Shown: positions 16,181 through 24,108 of the stretch, piece by piece | Numbering within the stretch: the stretch's first letter is position 1 | How the letters are laid out: the number at the start of each line of letters is the position of its first letter | Source: Desulfomonilaceae bacterium | GTDB taxonomy: Bacteria > Desulfobacterota > Desulfomonilia > Desulfomonilales > Desulfomonilaceae | Direction: 5' to 3' | DNA length: 43,524 bases | NCBI GenBank assembly: GCA_041662605.1 | Contig: JBAZSD010000031.1 | Location: forward strand, 1 to 43,524 | Notes under the pieces: model-generated | What the model saw: the letters and a program-made list of their open reading frames with translations, nothing else | Told to the model about the DNA's origin: nothing | The model's database searches: none | Translations under genes and position numbers: made by a program

Positions 16181-16933
16181 ATGAAACTTGCGGGCAGAGC
16201 GGCGGTTGTCACAGGCAGCAGCAGAGGCGTTGGAAGAAATGTGGCTTTGGCTTTCGCCAAAGAAGGGGCGGATGTTCTGATAAATTACACATCCAGTGAG
16301 GGACCAGCGACTGAACTGGTTGAAGAAATTAAAAGGCTGGGACGTAGGTCTGTCGCCGTAAAGGCGGATGTGGCGACTAAAACTGAAGTGGAAAATATGA
16401 TGAGTGTAGCCAAACAGGAGTTCGGCCGATTGGATATATTGGTAAATAATGCAGGATTTACGAGACCGGCTATGCTGACAAAGATGACCGAAGAGCAATG
16501 GGACGCCGTCGTGGACGCGCATTTGAAAGGTCCGTTCCTGTGTGTTCAAGCGGCTTCTAAGTATTTTCAGGAACAGCAATACGGCAAGGTGATAAATGTC
16601 AGTTCAGTCGCCGGATTAGTCGGAACGGTAGGGCAAGTGAATTACTCGGCTGCCAAGGGAGGAATTTTAAGCCTTACAAAGAGTGTCGCGAGGGAGTTGG
16701 CGCGTTACAACGTTTGCGCTAACGTCATTTCATTAGGCATAGTTGAAACCGACATGACTGAAAAGATTCGGAACGACGAAAAGCTTAGAGAGATTTACAT
16801 GAACCGGATATTGATGAAACGCTTTGGGACGGCGGAGAACATTAGTCCGGCGTTTGTATTTCTAGCCTCTACCGACTCCGATTACATAACAGGGCAGGTA
16901 TTGTGTGTAGACGGCGGTTATGGGATGATTTAG
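16181..16933 (+). CDS. Short-chain dehydrogenase/reductase, 3-oxoacyl-ACP reductase-like (FabG family)
   Basis: This is an NAD(P)H-dependent reductase of 250 residues. It has the cofactor motif TGSSRGVG (11-18), a DV pair at KADVAT, NNAG near 90, and the catalytic S142, Y155 and K159 (YSAAK). The C-terminal DYITGQVLCVDGGYGM is the standard SDR ending. It resembles FabG, but there is no fab operon around it. Beside an acyl-CoA dehydrogenase it may act on acyl-CoA intermediates instead. AGGAGG lies 7 nt before the ATG. It has its own regulatory region after a terminator. Family assignment is certain; the substrate is not. Confidence 0.92.
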   Translation: MKLAGRAAVVTGSSRGVGRNVALAFAKEGADVLINYTSSEGPATELVEEIKRLGRRSVAVKADVATKTEVENMMSVAKQEFGRLDILVNNAGFTRPAMLTKMTEEQWDAVVDAHLKGPFLCVQAASKYFQEQQYGKVINVSSVAGLVGTVGQVNYSAAKGGILSLTKSVARELARYNVCANVISLGIVETDMTEKIRNDEKLREIYMNRILMKRFGTAENISPAFVFLASTDSDYITGQVLCVDGGYGMI

Positions 16934-17291
16934 GCTCGAAATCAGTGATAGAGGTAAAAATCAAAATAAACCTTGACTTAGTTCACAAGCTCTGATAAAA
17001 ATCGTTAGCGTCAATAAACTATATTTGTTTAACAAGTTTTTCAAGAGGGCGACCGGATGTTGAGTTATCATTCGGGCGTCAGCCGGTAAAGGTTCATGGT
17101 TTGAGGACTTATGAAGTATGTAACCGGCATGCAGTCTAGAGAGGCGTCAGGCAAAAAATAGCTTGACATTTGCTGTGCGATTTGATACCAAAAATACATT
17201 CCGGAATATATCGGATATTTATCCGGGAATGTTTTTTACGGGTCTCCCGAGCGGTTTTTTGGGAGGAACTGTTGAAAGGAGGATTGAGGGT
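16934..17291 (+). promoter_or_regulatory. Structured upstream region of the secreted-protein pair
   Basis: The 358-nt gap has two promoter-like sites: TTGACT-17-TAAAAA (16973-17001) and TTGACA-17-TACCAA (17163-17191). Between them is a nested hairpin, GCCGGT (17082-17087)/ACCGGC (17123-17128) with TTCAT/ATGAA inside. It is flanked by direct repeats GGCGTCAG at 17075 and 17143. A 16-codon frame (17111-17161) starts in the stem after GAGG. In the leader, CTCCC (17244-17248) can pair with CGGGA-type segments upstream or with GGGAG (17261-17265) downstream, so alternative folds are possible. All roles are inferred. Confidence 0.45.
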
Positions 17292-17801
17292 ATGGTTAAA
17301 CGTTTGTTTCTTTTGAGCCTACTGGTTCTTGCGCTGTGCGGCGCTAGCACGATGTCCTTTGCCGGCGGCCCCGGTGGAGGGAGCGCTTATATGCCGCCAC
17401 CCCCGGGACTACCCCCAGTGTGTGGTCCTGCGGCTACTAATTATTCCCAGATAACGGAAGTAATTACCCCTGTTCCAGCTCAGCTGAGAAAAGTTCGGGT
17501 AGTCGCTCCTTATCTAGCAGGCGTTGCGTGGCCGCGCACCCCGCTTGCATTCTATGGCAACCCCCAGACATATCCGAATCCTGTCGCTCCTGGTCGTTAT
17601 GAGTGGCTGGTGCCGGTTACAGACATCAAGGTCGAACACTTTGACAGAGAGTATGATTGGCCGAGGGGCACGGATCGGTGCTGTTTTGAAAAGAAGGTTC
17701 CGCGTTGCGTATACGTGAAGGCTAACTACATCAAAATGAAACCGGTTTGTGGTGTTCCGATGGCGCCTCCGCCTCCGATGCCCTGCAAGGTGAAGAAGTA
17801 G
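17292..17801 (+). CDS. Secreted Pro/Cys-containing protein, first of a tandem pair
   Basis: The protein has 169 residues. The ATG at 17292 is chosen because AGGAGG and a second AGGG stand before it and the product then starts with a signal peptide (MVKRLFLLSLLVLALCGASTMSFA-GG). A longer frame from 17163 would bury this signal. The mature part has a Gly-rich start, two PPPP runs (one near the N-terminus, one near the C-terminus) and six cysteines spaced toward the C-terminus, including CCFEKKVPRC. It is probably periplasmic or exported with disulfides. No family is recognised. The next gene has the same leader and layout, so the two likely share regulation. Confidence 0.7.
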   Translation: MVKRLFLLSLLVLALCGASTMSFAGGPGGGSAYMPPPPGLPPVCGPAATNYSQITEVITPVPAQLRKVRVVAPYLAGVAWPRTPLAFYGNPQTYPNPVAPGRYEWLVPVTDIKVEHFDREYDWPRGTDRCCFEKKVPRCVYVKANYIKMKPVCGVPMAPPPPMPCKVKK

Positions 17802-17874
17802 GCCTTAACTGGCCCCAAAGATGACATTAGAGTTACAAAGATATAATCAGTGTTTCGAAAGGAGGATTAAGGGT

Positions 17875-18231
17875 ATGGTCAAAAAGTTAGCGATTCTCGG
17901 TTTCATTCTGGTCGCCGTTGTTTCGACGAGCGCAGTGTGGGCCGGGACATTTGCGGGCGCAGTCGCAGCGCCAGAACCAATGGTTATGCCGGCTTCGGCG
18001 CCAGCTTGCGGCATAGGTGGATGTCCACCTCCTCCGGCCCCAAAAGTTATGAAGGCCGTGAAACCGGCGAAGCTGACGACTTCCATTCAGGTAAAAATGC
18101 AGTATCCGGCCCCTCAAATGCCGGCATGCGCTCCAGTAAGCTGTGGGCCGCCCCCAATCCCTGTGGCCGTCCCCATGTGGAAGTTCATCGTTCCTTGGCC
18201 GCCGTTTGTATATTACCTGCCGGTTGAATAA
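17875..18231 (+). CDS. Secreted Pro/Cys-containing protein, second of a tandem pair
   Basis: The protein has 118 residues. The ATG at 17875 follows GAAAGGAGGATTAAGGGT, which differs by one base from the same stretch before the gene at 17292. The first 23 residues form a signal peptide (MVKKLAILGFILVAVVSTSA-VWAG). The mature part is rich in Pro, Ala, Met and Cys (CGIGGCPPPPAP, CAPVSCGPPPIP) and ends in aromatic/Pro segments (WKFIVPWPPFVYYLP). It is about 73 nt after its partner, and a terminator follows, so the pair forms a two-gene unit. No family or function is recognised; an envelope-associated or metal-related role is a guess. Confidence 0.7.
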   Translation: MVKKLAILGFILVAVVSTSAVWAGTFAGAVAAPEPMVMPASAPACGIGGCPPPPAPKVMKAVKPAKLTTSIQVKMQYPAPQMPACAPVSCGPPPIPVAVPMWKFIVPWPPFVYYLPVE

Positions 18232-18257
18232 GATCAATCAGCTATAAAATCTACACC

Positions 18258-18288
18258 AAAAGCCCCCTGTTCAAGGGGGCTTTTTATT
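18258..18288 (+). terminator. Rho-independent terminator after the secreted-protein pair
   Basis: AGCCCCCT (18261-18268), a GTTCA loop and AGGGGGCT (18274-18281) form a perfect 8-bp stem followed by a T-rich tract. It ends only about 17 nt before the hisA start. Confidence 0.92.
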
Positions 18289-18304
18289 TTAGGCGCTTTC
18301 CAGC

Positions 18305-19042
18305 ATGATAATTATCCCCGCAATAGACCTTAAAGATGGAAAATGTGTTCGTCTCAAACAGGGACGAATGGAATCTTCTACAATATTCAACGAAAACCCG
18401 GTGGATCAAGCCTTTATGTGGGAAAAAATGGGGGCCCAAAAAATTCACCTTGTGGATCTTGACGGTTCCATCGATGGGCGCCCCGTAAATCTCCAGGTCA
18501 TAAAAGATATAATCCGAAATGTTAATGTTCGAACGGAACTCGGTGGTGGCATAAGAGACGTCGAAACTGTGAAGATGTACCTCGATATAGGGATTAATAC
18601 GATCATTGTCGGTACGATCGCTGCCACCAATCCGGAACTTACCCTTGAACTACTGAGGAAATTTCCAGGTCGAGTAGCTATTGGAATCGACGCCAAGGCC
18701 GGCAGGGTGGCTGTGCAAGGTTGGACCCAGTCTACGGACCAGGATGCCAGGGAATTGGCCGGAATCTTCGATGCCGAGGCGCCCGCTGCTTTTATCTACA
18801 CTGACATCGAACGAGATGGCATGATGAAGGGACCTAATTTCGCGTCAACCTCCGATTTCTCTCGGGCCGTGAGAACGCCCGTCATATTGTCGGGAGGAGT
18901 AACCACGCTGAAGGACGTGAAAAAGGCGCTGTCGCTTGAAAAAGATGGCGTCGAGGGTGTTATCATCGGCAGGGCTCTATATGAGGGCAAAATTGACCTT
19001 AGAGAAGCCATTGCTCTGACAGAGGATTCTAATGTTAGCTAA
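18305..19042 (+). CDS. hisA: Phosphoribosylformimino-5-aminoimidazole carboxamide ribotide isomerase
   Basis: HisA catalyses the Amadori isomerisation of ProFAR to PRFAR in histidine biosynthesis. The 245-residue (beta/alpha)8 barrel starts with the family sequence MIIIPAIDLKDG. D8 and D129 (AIGIDAK) are the two catalytic aspartates, and GGGIR and LSGGV are the phosphate-binding loops. The start is fixed by family alignment. No clear Shine-Dalgarno site precedes it, and a terminator ends about 17 nt upstream. Its last 11 nt overlap hisF, so the two are translationally coupled. No other his gene is in the window. Confidence 0.97.
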   Translation: MIIIPAIDLKDGKCVRLKQGRMESSTIFNENPVDQAFMWEKMGAQKIHLVDLDGSIDGRPVNLQVIKDIIRNVNVRTELGGGIRDVETVKMYLDIGINTIIVGTIAATNPELTLELLRKFPGRVAIGIDAKAGRVAVQGWTQSTDQDARELAGIFDAEAPAAFIYTDIERDGMMKGPNFASTSDFSRAVRTPVILSGGVTTLKDVKKALSLEKDGVEGVIIGRALYEGKIDLREAIALTEDSNVS

Positions 19043-19796
19043 AAGGATAATTCCTTGTCTTGATGTGAATCAGGGGCGAGTCGTAAAAGGTGTCAACTTC
19101 GTAAACCTGCAGGACGCCGGGGACCCCGTAGAGAACGCCCGTTTCTATGATGAGGAAGGCGCTGACGAACTGGTATTTCTTGATATTACGGCGTCCCATG
19201 AAAAAAGGGATATTATACTTGATGTTGTGTCTCGCACCGCTGAGCAGGTGTTTATGCCATTGACCGTAGGTGGCGGCGTTCGTTCTACATCTGATATCAG
19301 AAGGCTCTTAAACGCAGGCGCCGATAAGGTATCGCTAAACACCGCTGCAGTCCGCAATCCCGAGATAATCCGAGAGTCGTCACTGATGTTCGGCAGTCAA
19401 TGCATAGTAGTGGCAATTGATGGAAAAAAGACAGGGACCACTCCTTCCGGTTTCGAAATCTCGATACACGGTGGGAGAACGATGACCGGACTCGATCTCC
19501 TCGAATGGGCCTGCAAGGTCGAAATTCTTGGAGCCGGTGAAATATTGCTTACAAGCATGGATGCTGATGGAACCAAGGATGGTTATGATATTCCTATGAC
19601 CAGAGCTGTGACAGATATCGTGGGCATCCCGGTTATTGCTTCTGGTGGAGCGGGCAAACCGGAACATCTTCGCGACGCCATCCTAAAGGGTGGGGCTGAC
19701 GCTGCTCTGGCGGCTTCGATATTTCACTACAGGGAAATACCAATAAGGGATCTCAAAAAATATTTAGCCTCCGAGGGGGTTCCCGTCCGACTATAG
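19032..19796 (+). CDS. hisF: Imidazole glycerol phosphate synthase, cyclase subunit
   Basis: HisF, with the HisH glutaminase, converts PRFAR and ammonia to imidazole glycerol phosphate and AICAR. The 254-residue (beta/alpha)8 barrel starts MLAKRIIPCLDV. D11 and D130 (VVAIDGKK) are the catalytic pair, and the phosphate loops GGGVRS and SGGAG are intact. An AGAGGA inside the end of hisA serves as its ribosome binding site. The 11-nt overlap with hisA indicates coupling. hisH is not in the window and must be elsewhere. A 129-nt gap with a short GGAGAG/CTCTCC hairpin separates it from mutS2. Confidence 0.97.
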   Translation: MLAKRIIPCLDVNQGRVVKGVNFVNLQDAGDPVENARFYDEEGADELVFLDITASHEKRDIILDVVSRTAEQVFMPLTVGGGVRSTSDIRRLLNAGADKVSLNTAAVRNPEIIRESSLMFGSQCIVVAIDGKKTGTTPSGFEISIHGGRTMTGLDLLEWACKVEILGAGEILLTSMDADGTKDGYDIPMTRAVTDIVGIPVIASGGAGKPEHLRDAILKGGADAALAASIFHYREIPIRDLKKYLASEGVPVRL

Positions 19797-19925
19797 ACGT
19801 ACTGCCGGAGAGCAGTGTTCTCTCCTGTCTCTTGAACAAGGGAGGAGTGGGTACACGTTAGTTTACCATCTTCTGTGGATCTTCCAGTAGCAGCCCTTCA
19901 AAACGAATTACGATTCGAGGGATAA

Positions 19926-22259
19926 ATGCAGGATTTACTTAATGAGAGTGTCATTGCGCTTGAGTTGCCGAGTGTGTTGGATGAAGTGGCCGGGCACGCT
20001 GGTTCAATGTCAGGGAAGCTTCATGTCCTAAACAGCGTTCCAGAAACGGATGGTCCCACCATTGAAAGAAATCTGCGCCTGGCGCTAGAGATGAAGGAAG
20101 CAATCCAGCTCGACGGGGAGTTCCAATTCGCCGGCGTCGCCCCATTGGAAGGTGTCTTTCAGAAACTGACGGGATTAAGTTCAGTGCTGGATTCGGAAGA
20201 AATCCTGGCTATCCGCGAGTTACTAGACGTCACCTCGACGGTAAAGCGAAAACTTTCTGACCTTGACGATCGCTTTGTATTACTGAGGGGGTACAATGCT
20301 CTCTTGACGACGGTCTCTCCGCTGAAAACGCTTCTTAAAAGGTCTCTGGATGAAAATGGAGCAGTGAAGCCAAACGCGAGCTCTGAGCTGATTCGGATTC
20401 GGGAAGAAACGGTTGCTTTGAGGTCGAAGATCCACAAGCGTCTTGACCGGATAATCAAGGATCAGGATCTTTCGAGGATTGTTCAGGAAGATTATGTAAC
20501 AGTTCGAAGTGACAGGTACGTAATTTTGCTACGCCCGGAATTCAAAGGCCTCATGAATGGAATAGTCCACGACCATTCGCGGTCAGGCGCTTCGGTGTAT
20601 GTAGAACCATTTGAAGTTGTTGAACAGAACAACCTGATGGCGTCATTAGCTGACGAAGAAAGAGAGGCCATATTCAGGGTATTCAAAATCCTGACTGAGG
20701 AAATAAGGTTATCTCTGCCCGATTTGACAACCAACTTTCAAACTCTGGCTGAACTTGACGCGTATCAGGCTAGAGCTATGTACTCAATCAGGATAGGGTG
20801 TCATGCGCCTGAATTGACGGAGCATGGCTTCCACATTCCAGGGGCAAGGCATCCGTTGCTTTTGGCCTCTGGAGGCGTTGACGTCGTTCCGATGGATGTG
20901 ATTCAGGACGCTGATACTCTTGTCACAATCATTAGTGGGCCCAATATGGGCGGGAAAACTGTAGCGTTGAAAATAGCAGGCCTATTTCCACTCATGACCA
21001 GGTGTGGAATACCTATTCCAGCTAGAGAGGGCGTCAAAATCCGTGTATTTCCCCGAATAATGGTTGATATCGGAGAAGAACAGGATATACGAGGGAGAGT
21101 ATCTTCATTTTCAGGCCATTTAATTCGTATTAAAGCCATTCTTGAAATGGCGCAACCCGGAGATCTGGTTCTCCTGGACGAGCTAGGTGGATTCACCAAT
21201 CCCGATGAAGGGGCAGCCCTTGCAATGGCCATTATTGACGATCTAAAGTCAAAGAGGACTCATGTAGTTGTCACTACACATCTAACTCAGCTCAAGGCCT
21301 ATGCCCTATCGAAACCTGACACCAAAAACGTGAGCGTGGAGTTTCACCCGTCCACTATGAAGCCGACGTTTCGATTGGTATATGATCTACCAGGAGAAAG
21401 CCACGCCATCACCACCGCTGAAACTCTAGGTCTACCACAAAACGTTGTCAGCCTTGCAAGGGAGTATGCGGACCAGGCCGCAGGCGGTAGCGTAGCCTTG
21501 ATCGCCAGCTTGAGAGATAAACTCGAATCCCTGGACAAATCCCGTCAAGAAATTCAGTCCCTAAAAGATGAGCTTGATCAGGAACTAAAAGAAGCGCGTG
21601 AAAAGCGCGCGGAACTTACTGAAACTTTTAGACACGAAGCGCAAGAACTCCTAAAGAGGGCAGAGAAAGATCTAGCCGGCCTGAGGCAATCCCTGAAATC
21701 AGGCCAGGTAAGATCCGGCAGAGAGATTCATGAGAAGTTTCAGGAAATAAAATCCGGGATAGTGGAAAAATTACAGACCCCTTTGGTCAAGCCCAAGAAG
21801 CAATGGGAAGTAGGGTCCATAGTTAAGATAAAATCGCTTGGGAAGCAGGGCGCTTTAAGGTCCTCGGCTGACCGCGGAAAATTGGATGTGCTTATTGGAA
21901 ACATTACCGTAAGGGTGGATCCTGAAGACTTGACACTAATTAAAAGACCTGATAGCAAAAAAAATTCTTCTAAAAAATCCGTTCTTGGGGTAGATATCCC
22001 TTTCACTAAACCCGATTGGGAGGTGAATGTCATCGGGATGCGCGTAGATGAAGCCCTCCCAGTTGTTGAAAAGGCCATCGACAATGGGATCCTCAACGGT
22101 TTGAAGTCACTGAGGATCATACACGGCAAAGGCACGGGTCGCCTAAGACAGGCGATTGCTGAGTATTTGGCCAATAATGCGCTGGTAGTGGACTCCCGGA
22201 TTGGAGTTCCGCAGGAAGGTGGCGCCGGTGTGACGATGGTGGATTTGAGGCCGGAGTAA
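19926..22259 (+). CDS. mutS2: Endonuclease MutS2 with C-terminal Smr domain
   Basis: This MutS-family ATPase (777 aa) lacks the mismatch-recognition domain. In characterised species it limits recombination or rescues stalled ribosomes. Core helices cover about 1-310. The Walker A GPNMGGKT lies at 338-345, and the Walker B region LLDELGGFTNPDEG follows. A coiled-coil connector (about 525-620, KSRQEIQSLKDELDQELKEAREK) leads to a KOW-like segment and a Smr domain (about 697-777). The Smr HGKGTG is intact (733-738), but the usual LDLRG at its start reads VNVIG (700-704). It is followed 4 nt later by dnaG, with which it is surely co-transcribed. Confidence 0.95.
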   Translation: MQDLLNESVIALELPSVLDEVAGHAGSMSGKLHVLNSVPETDGPTIERNLRLALEMKEAIQLDGEFQFAGVAPLEGVFQKLTGLSSVLDSEEILAIRELLDVTSTVKRKLSDLDDRFVLLRGYNALLTTVSPLKTLLKRSLDENGAVKPNASSELIRIREETVALRSKIHKRLDRIIKDQDLSRIVQEDYVTVRSDRYVILLRPEFKGLMNGIVHDHSRSGASVYVEPFEVVEQNNLMASLADEEREAIFRVFKILTEEIRLSLPDLTTNFQTLAELDAYQARAMYSIRIGCHAPELTEHGFHIPGARHPLLLASGGVDVVPMDVIQDADTLVTIISGPNMGGKTVALKIAGLFPLMTRCGIPIPAREGVKIRVFPRIMVDIGEEQDIRGRVSSFSGHLIRIKAILEMAQPGDLVLLDELGGFTNPDEGAALAMAIIDDLKSKRTHVVVTTHLTQLKAYALSKPDTKNVSVEFHPSTMKPTFRLVYDLPGESHAITTAETLGLPQNVVSLAREYADQAAGGSVALIASLRDKLESLDKSRQEIQSLKDELDQELKEAREKRAELTETFRHEAQELLKRAEKDLAGLRQSLKSGQVRSGREIHEKFQEIKSGIVEKLQTPLVKPKKQWEVGSIVKIKSLGKQGALRSSADRGKLDVLIGNITVRVDPEDLTLIKRPDSKKNSSKKSVLGVDIPFTKPDWEVNVIGMRVDEALPVVEKAIDNGILNGLKSLRIIHGKGTGRLRQAIAEYLANNALVVDSRIGVPQEGGAGVTMVDLRPE

Positions 22260-22263
22260 AAAT

Positions 22264-24027
22264 ATGAGGATTCCGGAATCCAAGATCGCAGAAATCGCCG
22301 TAGCGGCCGACATAGTTCAGGTCATTTCCAGCTATATAGAACTCAAGAAAGCGGGGAAAGATTACAGAGGGATTTGTCCCTTTCACGGAGACAAAGATCC
22401 ATCTTTGTATGTTTCACCTCAAAAGAGTATTTTTCACTGCTTCGGTTGCGCCGTAGGAGGGAGCGTTTTCAACTTTGTAATGAGGATCGAGAATCTCTCG
22501 TTTGTTGAAGCCGCGAAATTGCTTGCCCAACGATACGGCGTCGCTATTGAAATGGAAAGAGCGCAAGAGAAGAGGGAAAACGTACGGGAAAGATTATCCA
22601 AGGTCCTCAACGTTGCGCAGTCGTACTTTGTGAAAAGTTTGAAATCTGATCACGCTGCCATGAAATACCTCCTCAACAGAGGATTGAGCCCAGAGTGGAT
22701 TGAATTTCTCGGTTTGGGGTACGCTCCAGACTCATGGGATGGTTTTCAAAGCCTTGTATCTGGTTCAGGGTTGGGCATCCAGGATGCGTTAAGCGCTGGC
22801 CTTGTTCGTCAAAAGCCTAGTGGAGGCTACTACGATTACTTTCGGGGCAGGATCATGATTCCGATACGAGGGTTGAACGGCGAACTCATTGCCTTTGGTG
22901 GTCGAGCGCTCGGGGATGGCGATCCAAAGTACCTCAACTCTCCAGAATCTGACATTTTCAAGAAAAAGAATATTCTTTTTGGACTAGATTCCGCTAGAGA
23001 AGCGATAAGAAAAACAGGGTTTGTGATCTTGGTAGAAGGTTATTTCGACCAGATCTCCCTTCGCGCGCGTGGGATCGAGAACGTTGTGGCGCCACTCGGA
23101 ACGTCCCTGACGACCGAACACTCCAAATTATTAAAACGTTTCACAGACAGAATCGTGACAATCTTTGATGGAGACGAGGCGGGACTACGAGCGGTTAAAC
23201 GATCTCTGCCGATATTTTTGACCGAAGGCATCGAGCCGGAATGTGTCATACTCACTGAAGATAAAGACCCAGACGCCGCAATAAATCGGATCGGGACAGA
23301 GGCCTTCCTTGCTTTGGCGACGAAATCACAATCCATGATTGATTTTTTCCTTGACCAGTTGGAAATCCAGTACGACTTGAAAGGAATAACCGGAAGGAAT
23401 AAAGCCCTCGAAGAATGTGTTCCTATTTTGAGAAAGATTGCCGATTCCTCAGAGCGAGATTATCTTATAGAAAGATTCTCTTCGCGAGTTCGGATAAAGG
23501 AAGAACGTTTGCGTCGGGCGATTACGACTAGCAAAGTCAATCAGTTCCCCCAGAACGGTTCTCCGAAGAAAAAGCCAGCCTCAACCCTGTTTGATTTCCC
23601 GGCTGATGAGAGAAATGTGGTCCGAGGAATGCTCACTCTGCAGGGATTTATAAACAGGGTTATTGAAGCTGCAGTCCTTAGGGAAATAGAGAATCCTTCA
23701 CTGGGTCGGTTGGCGCGTGAGATCATAAGATTTTCAAATGAAAGAGGAGAATTCGATTCCAAGCTTTTTTCGTTTTCTATTGACGATTCCGAGATGGCGG
23801 GACTGGTTGCAAGCTGGTTGCAACCTAAACCTGAAGAGGATGATCTTAGACCCGAAGTAGACGGGGAGCTTGCAATTGATCAGTCCCTTGATCGACTCAG
23901 GTTGAAGCGACTCCTGAGACGCAAGTCTGAAATCCAGGAAACGATTGGAAAATGCGTTCCTGGAGATGAACAGTATAACGATTTAGCTAGAGAATTACTG
24001 GTTATCGGTCGAAGATTAAGGAGTTGA
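22264..24027 (+). CDS. dnaG: DNA primase
   Basis: DnaG makes RNA primers at the replication fork. The 587-residue chain has the CHC2 zinc site (C38, H41, C59, C62) and the RNA polymerase core with RIMIPIRGLNGELIAFGGRAL. The TOPRIM metal site includes E258 (LVEGYFDQ) and D302/D304 (FDGDEAG). The C-terminal 150 residues form the helicase-binding domain. The start codon is 4 nt after the mutS2 stop, and its GGAG overlaps the end of mutS2. rpoD follows after 81 nt. This is the dnaG-rpoD core of the macromolecular-synthesis operon, without rpsU in front. Confidence 0.97.
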   Translation: MRIPESKIAEIAVAADIVQVISSYIELKKAGKDYRGICPFHGDKDPSLYVSPQKSIFHCFGCAVGGSVFNFVMRIENLSFVEAAKLLAQRYGVAIEMERAQEKRENVRERLSKVLNVAQSYFVKSLKSDHAAMKYLLNRGLSPEWIEFLGLGYAPDSWDGFQSLVSGSGLGIQDALSAGLVRQKPSGGYYDYFRGRIMIPIRGLNGELIAFGGRALGDGDPKYLNSPESDIFKKKNILFGLDSAREAIRKTGFVILVEGYFDQISLRARGIENVVAPLGTSLTTEHSKLLKRFTDRIVTIFDGDEAGLRAVKRSLPIFLTEGIEPECVILTEDKDPDAAINRIGTEAFLALATKSQSMIDFFLDQLEIQYDLKGITGRNKALEECVPILRKIADSSERDYLIERFSSRVRIKEERLRRAITTSKVNQFPQNGSPKKKPASTLFDFPADERNVVRGMLTLQGFINRVIEAAVLREIENPSLGRLAREIIRFSNERGEFDSKLFSFSIDDSEMAGLVASWLQPKPEEDDLRPEVDGELAIDQSLDRLRLKRLLRRKSEIQETIGKCVPGDEQYNDLARELLVIGRRLRS

Positions 24028-24108
24028 GAGCATGCCTGGTTTTCAAGGTATTAGCTGTCGACGCCTAATAGTCTCGGCCACGAATGGGGTAAAAGGAGAA
24101 AAGGTTTC

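Noticed and set aside
17163..17291. N-terminal extension of the first secreted protein
   Set aside because: The ribosome binding site and signal peptide both support the ATG at 17292; the extension covers the promoter-like region.
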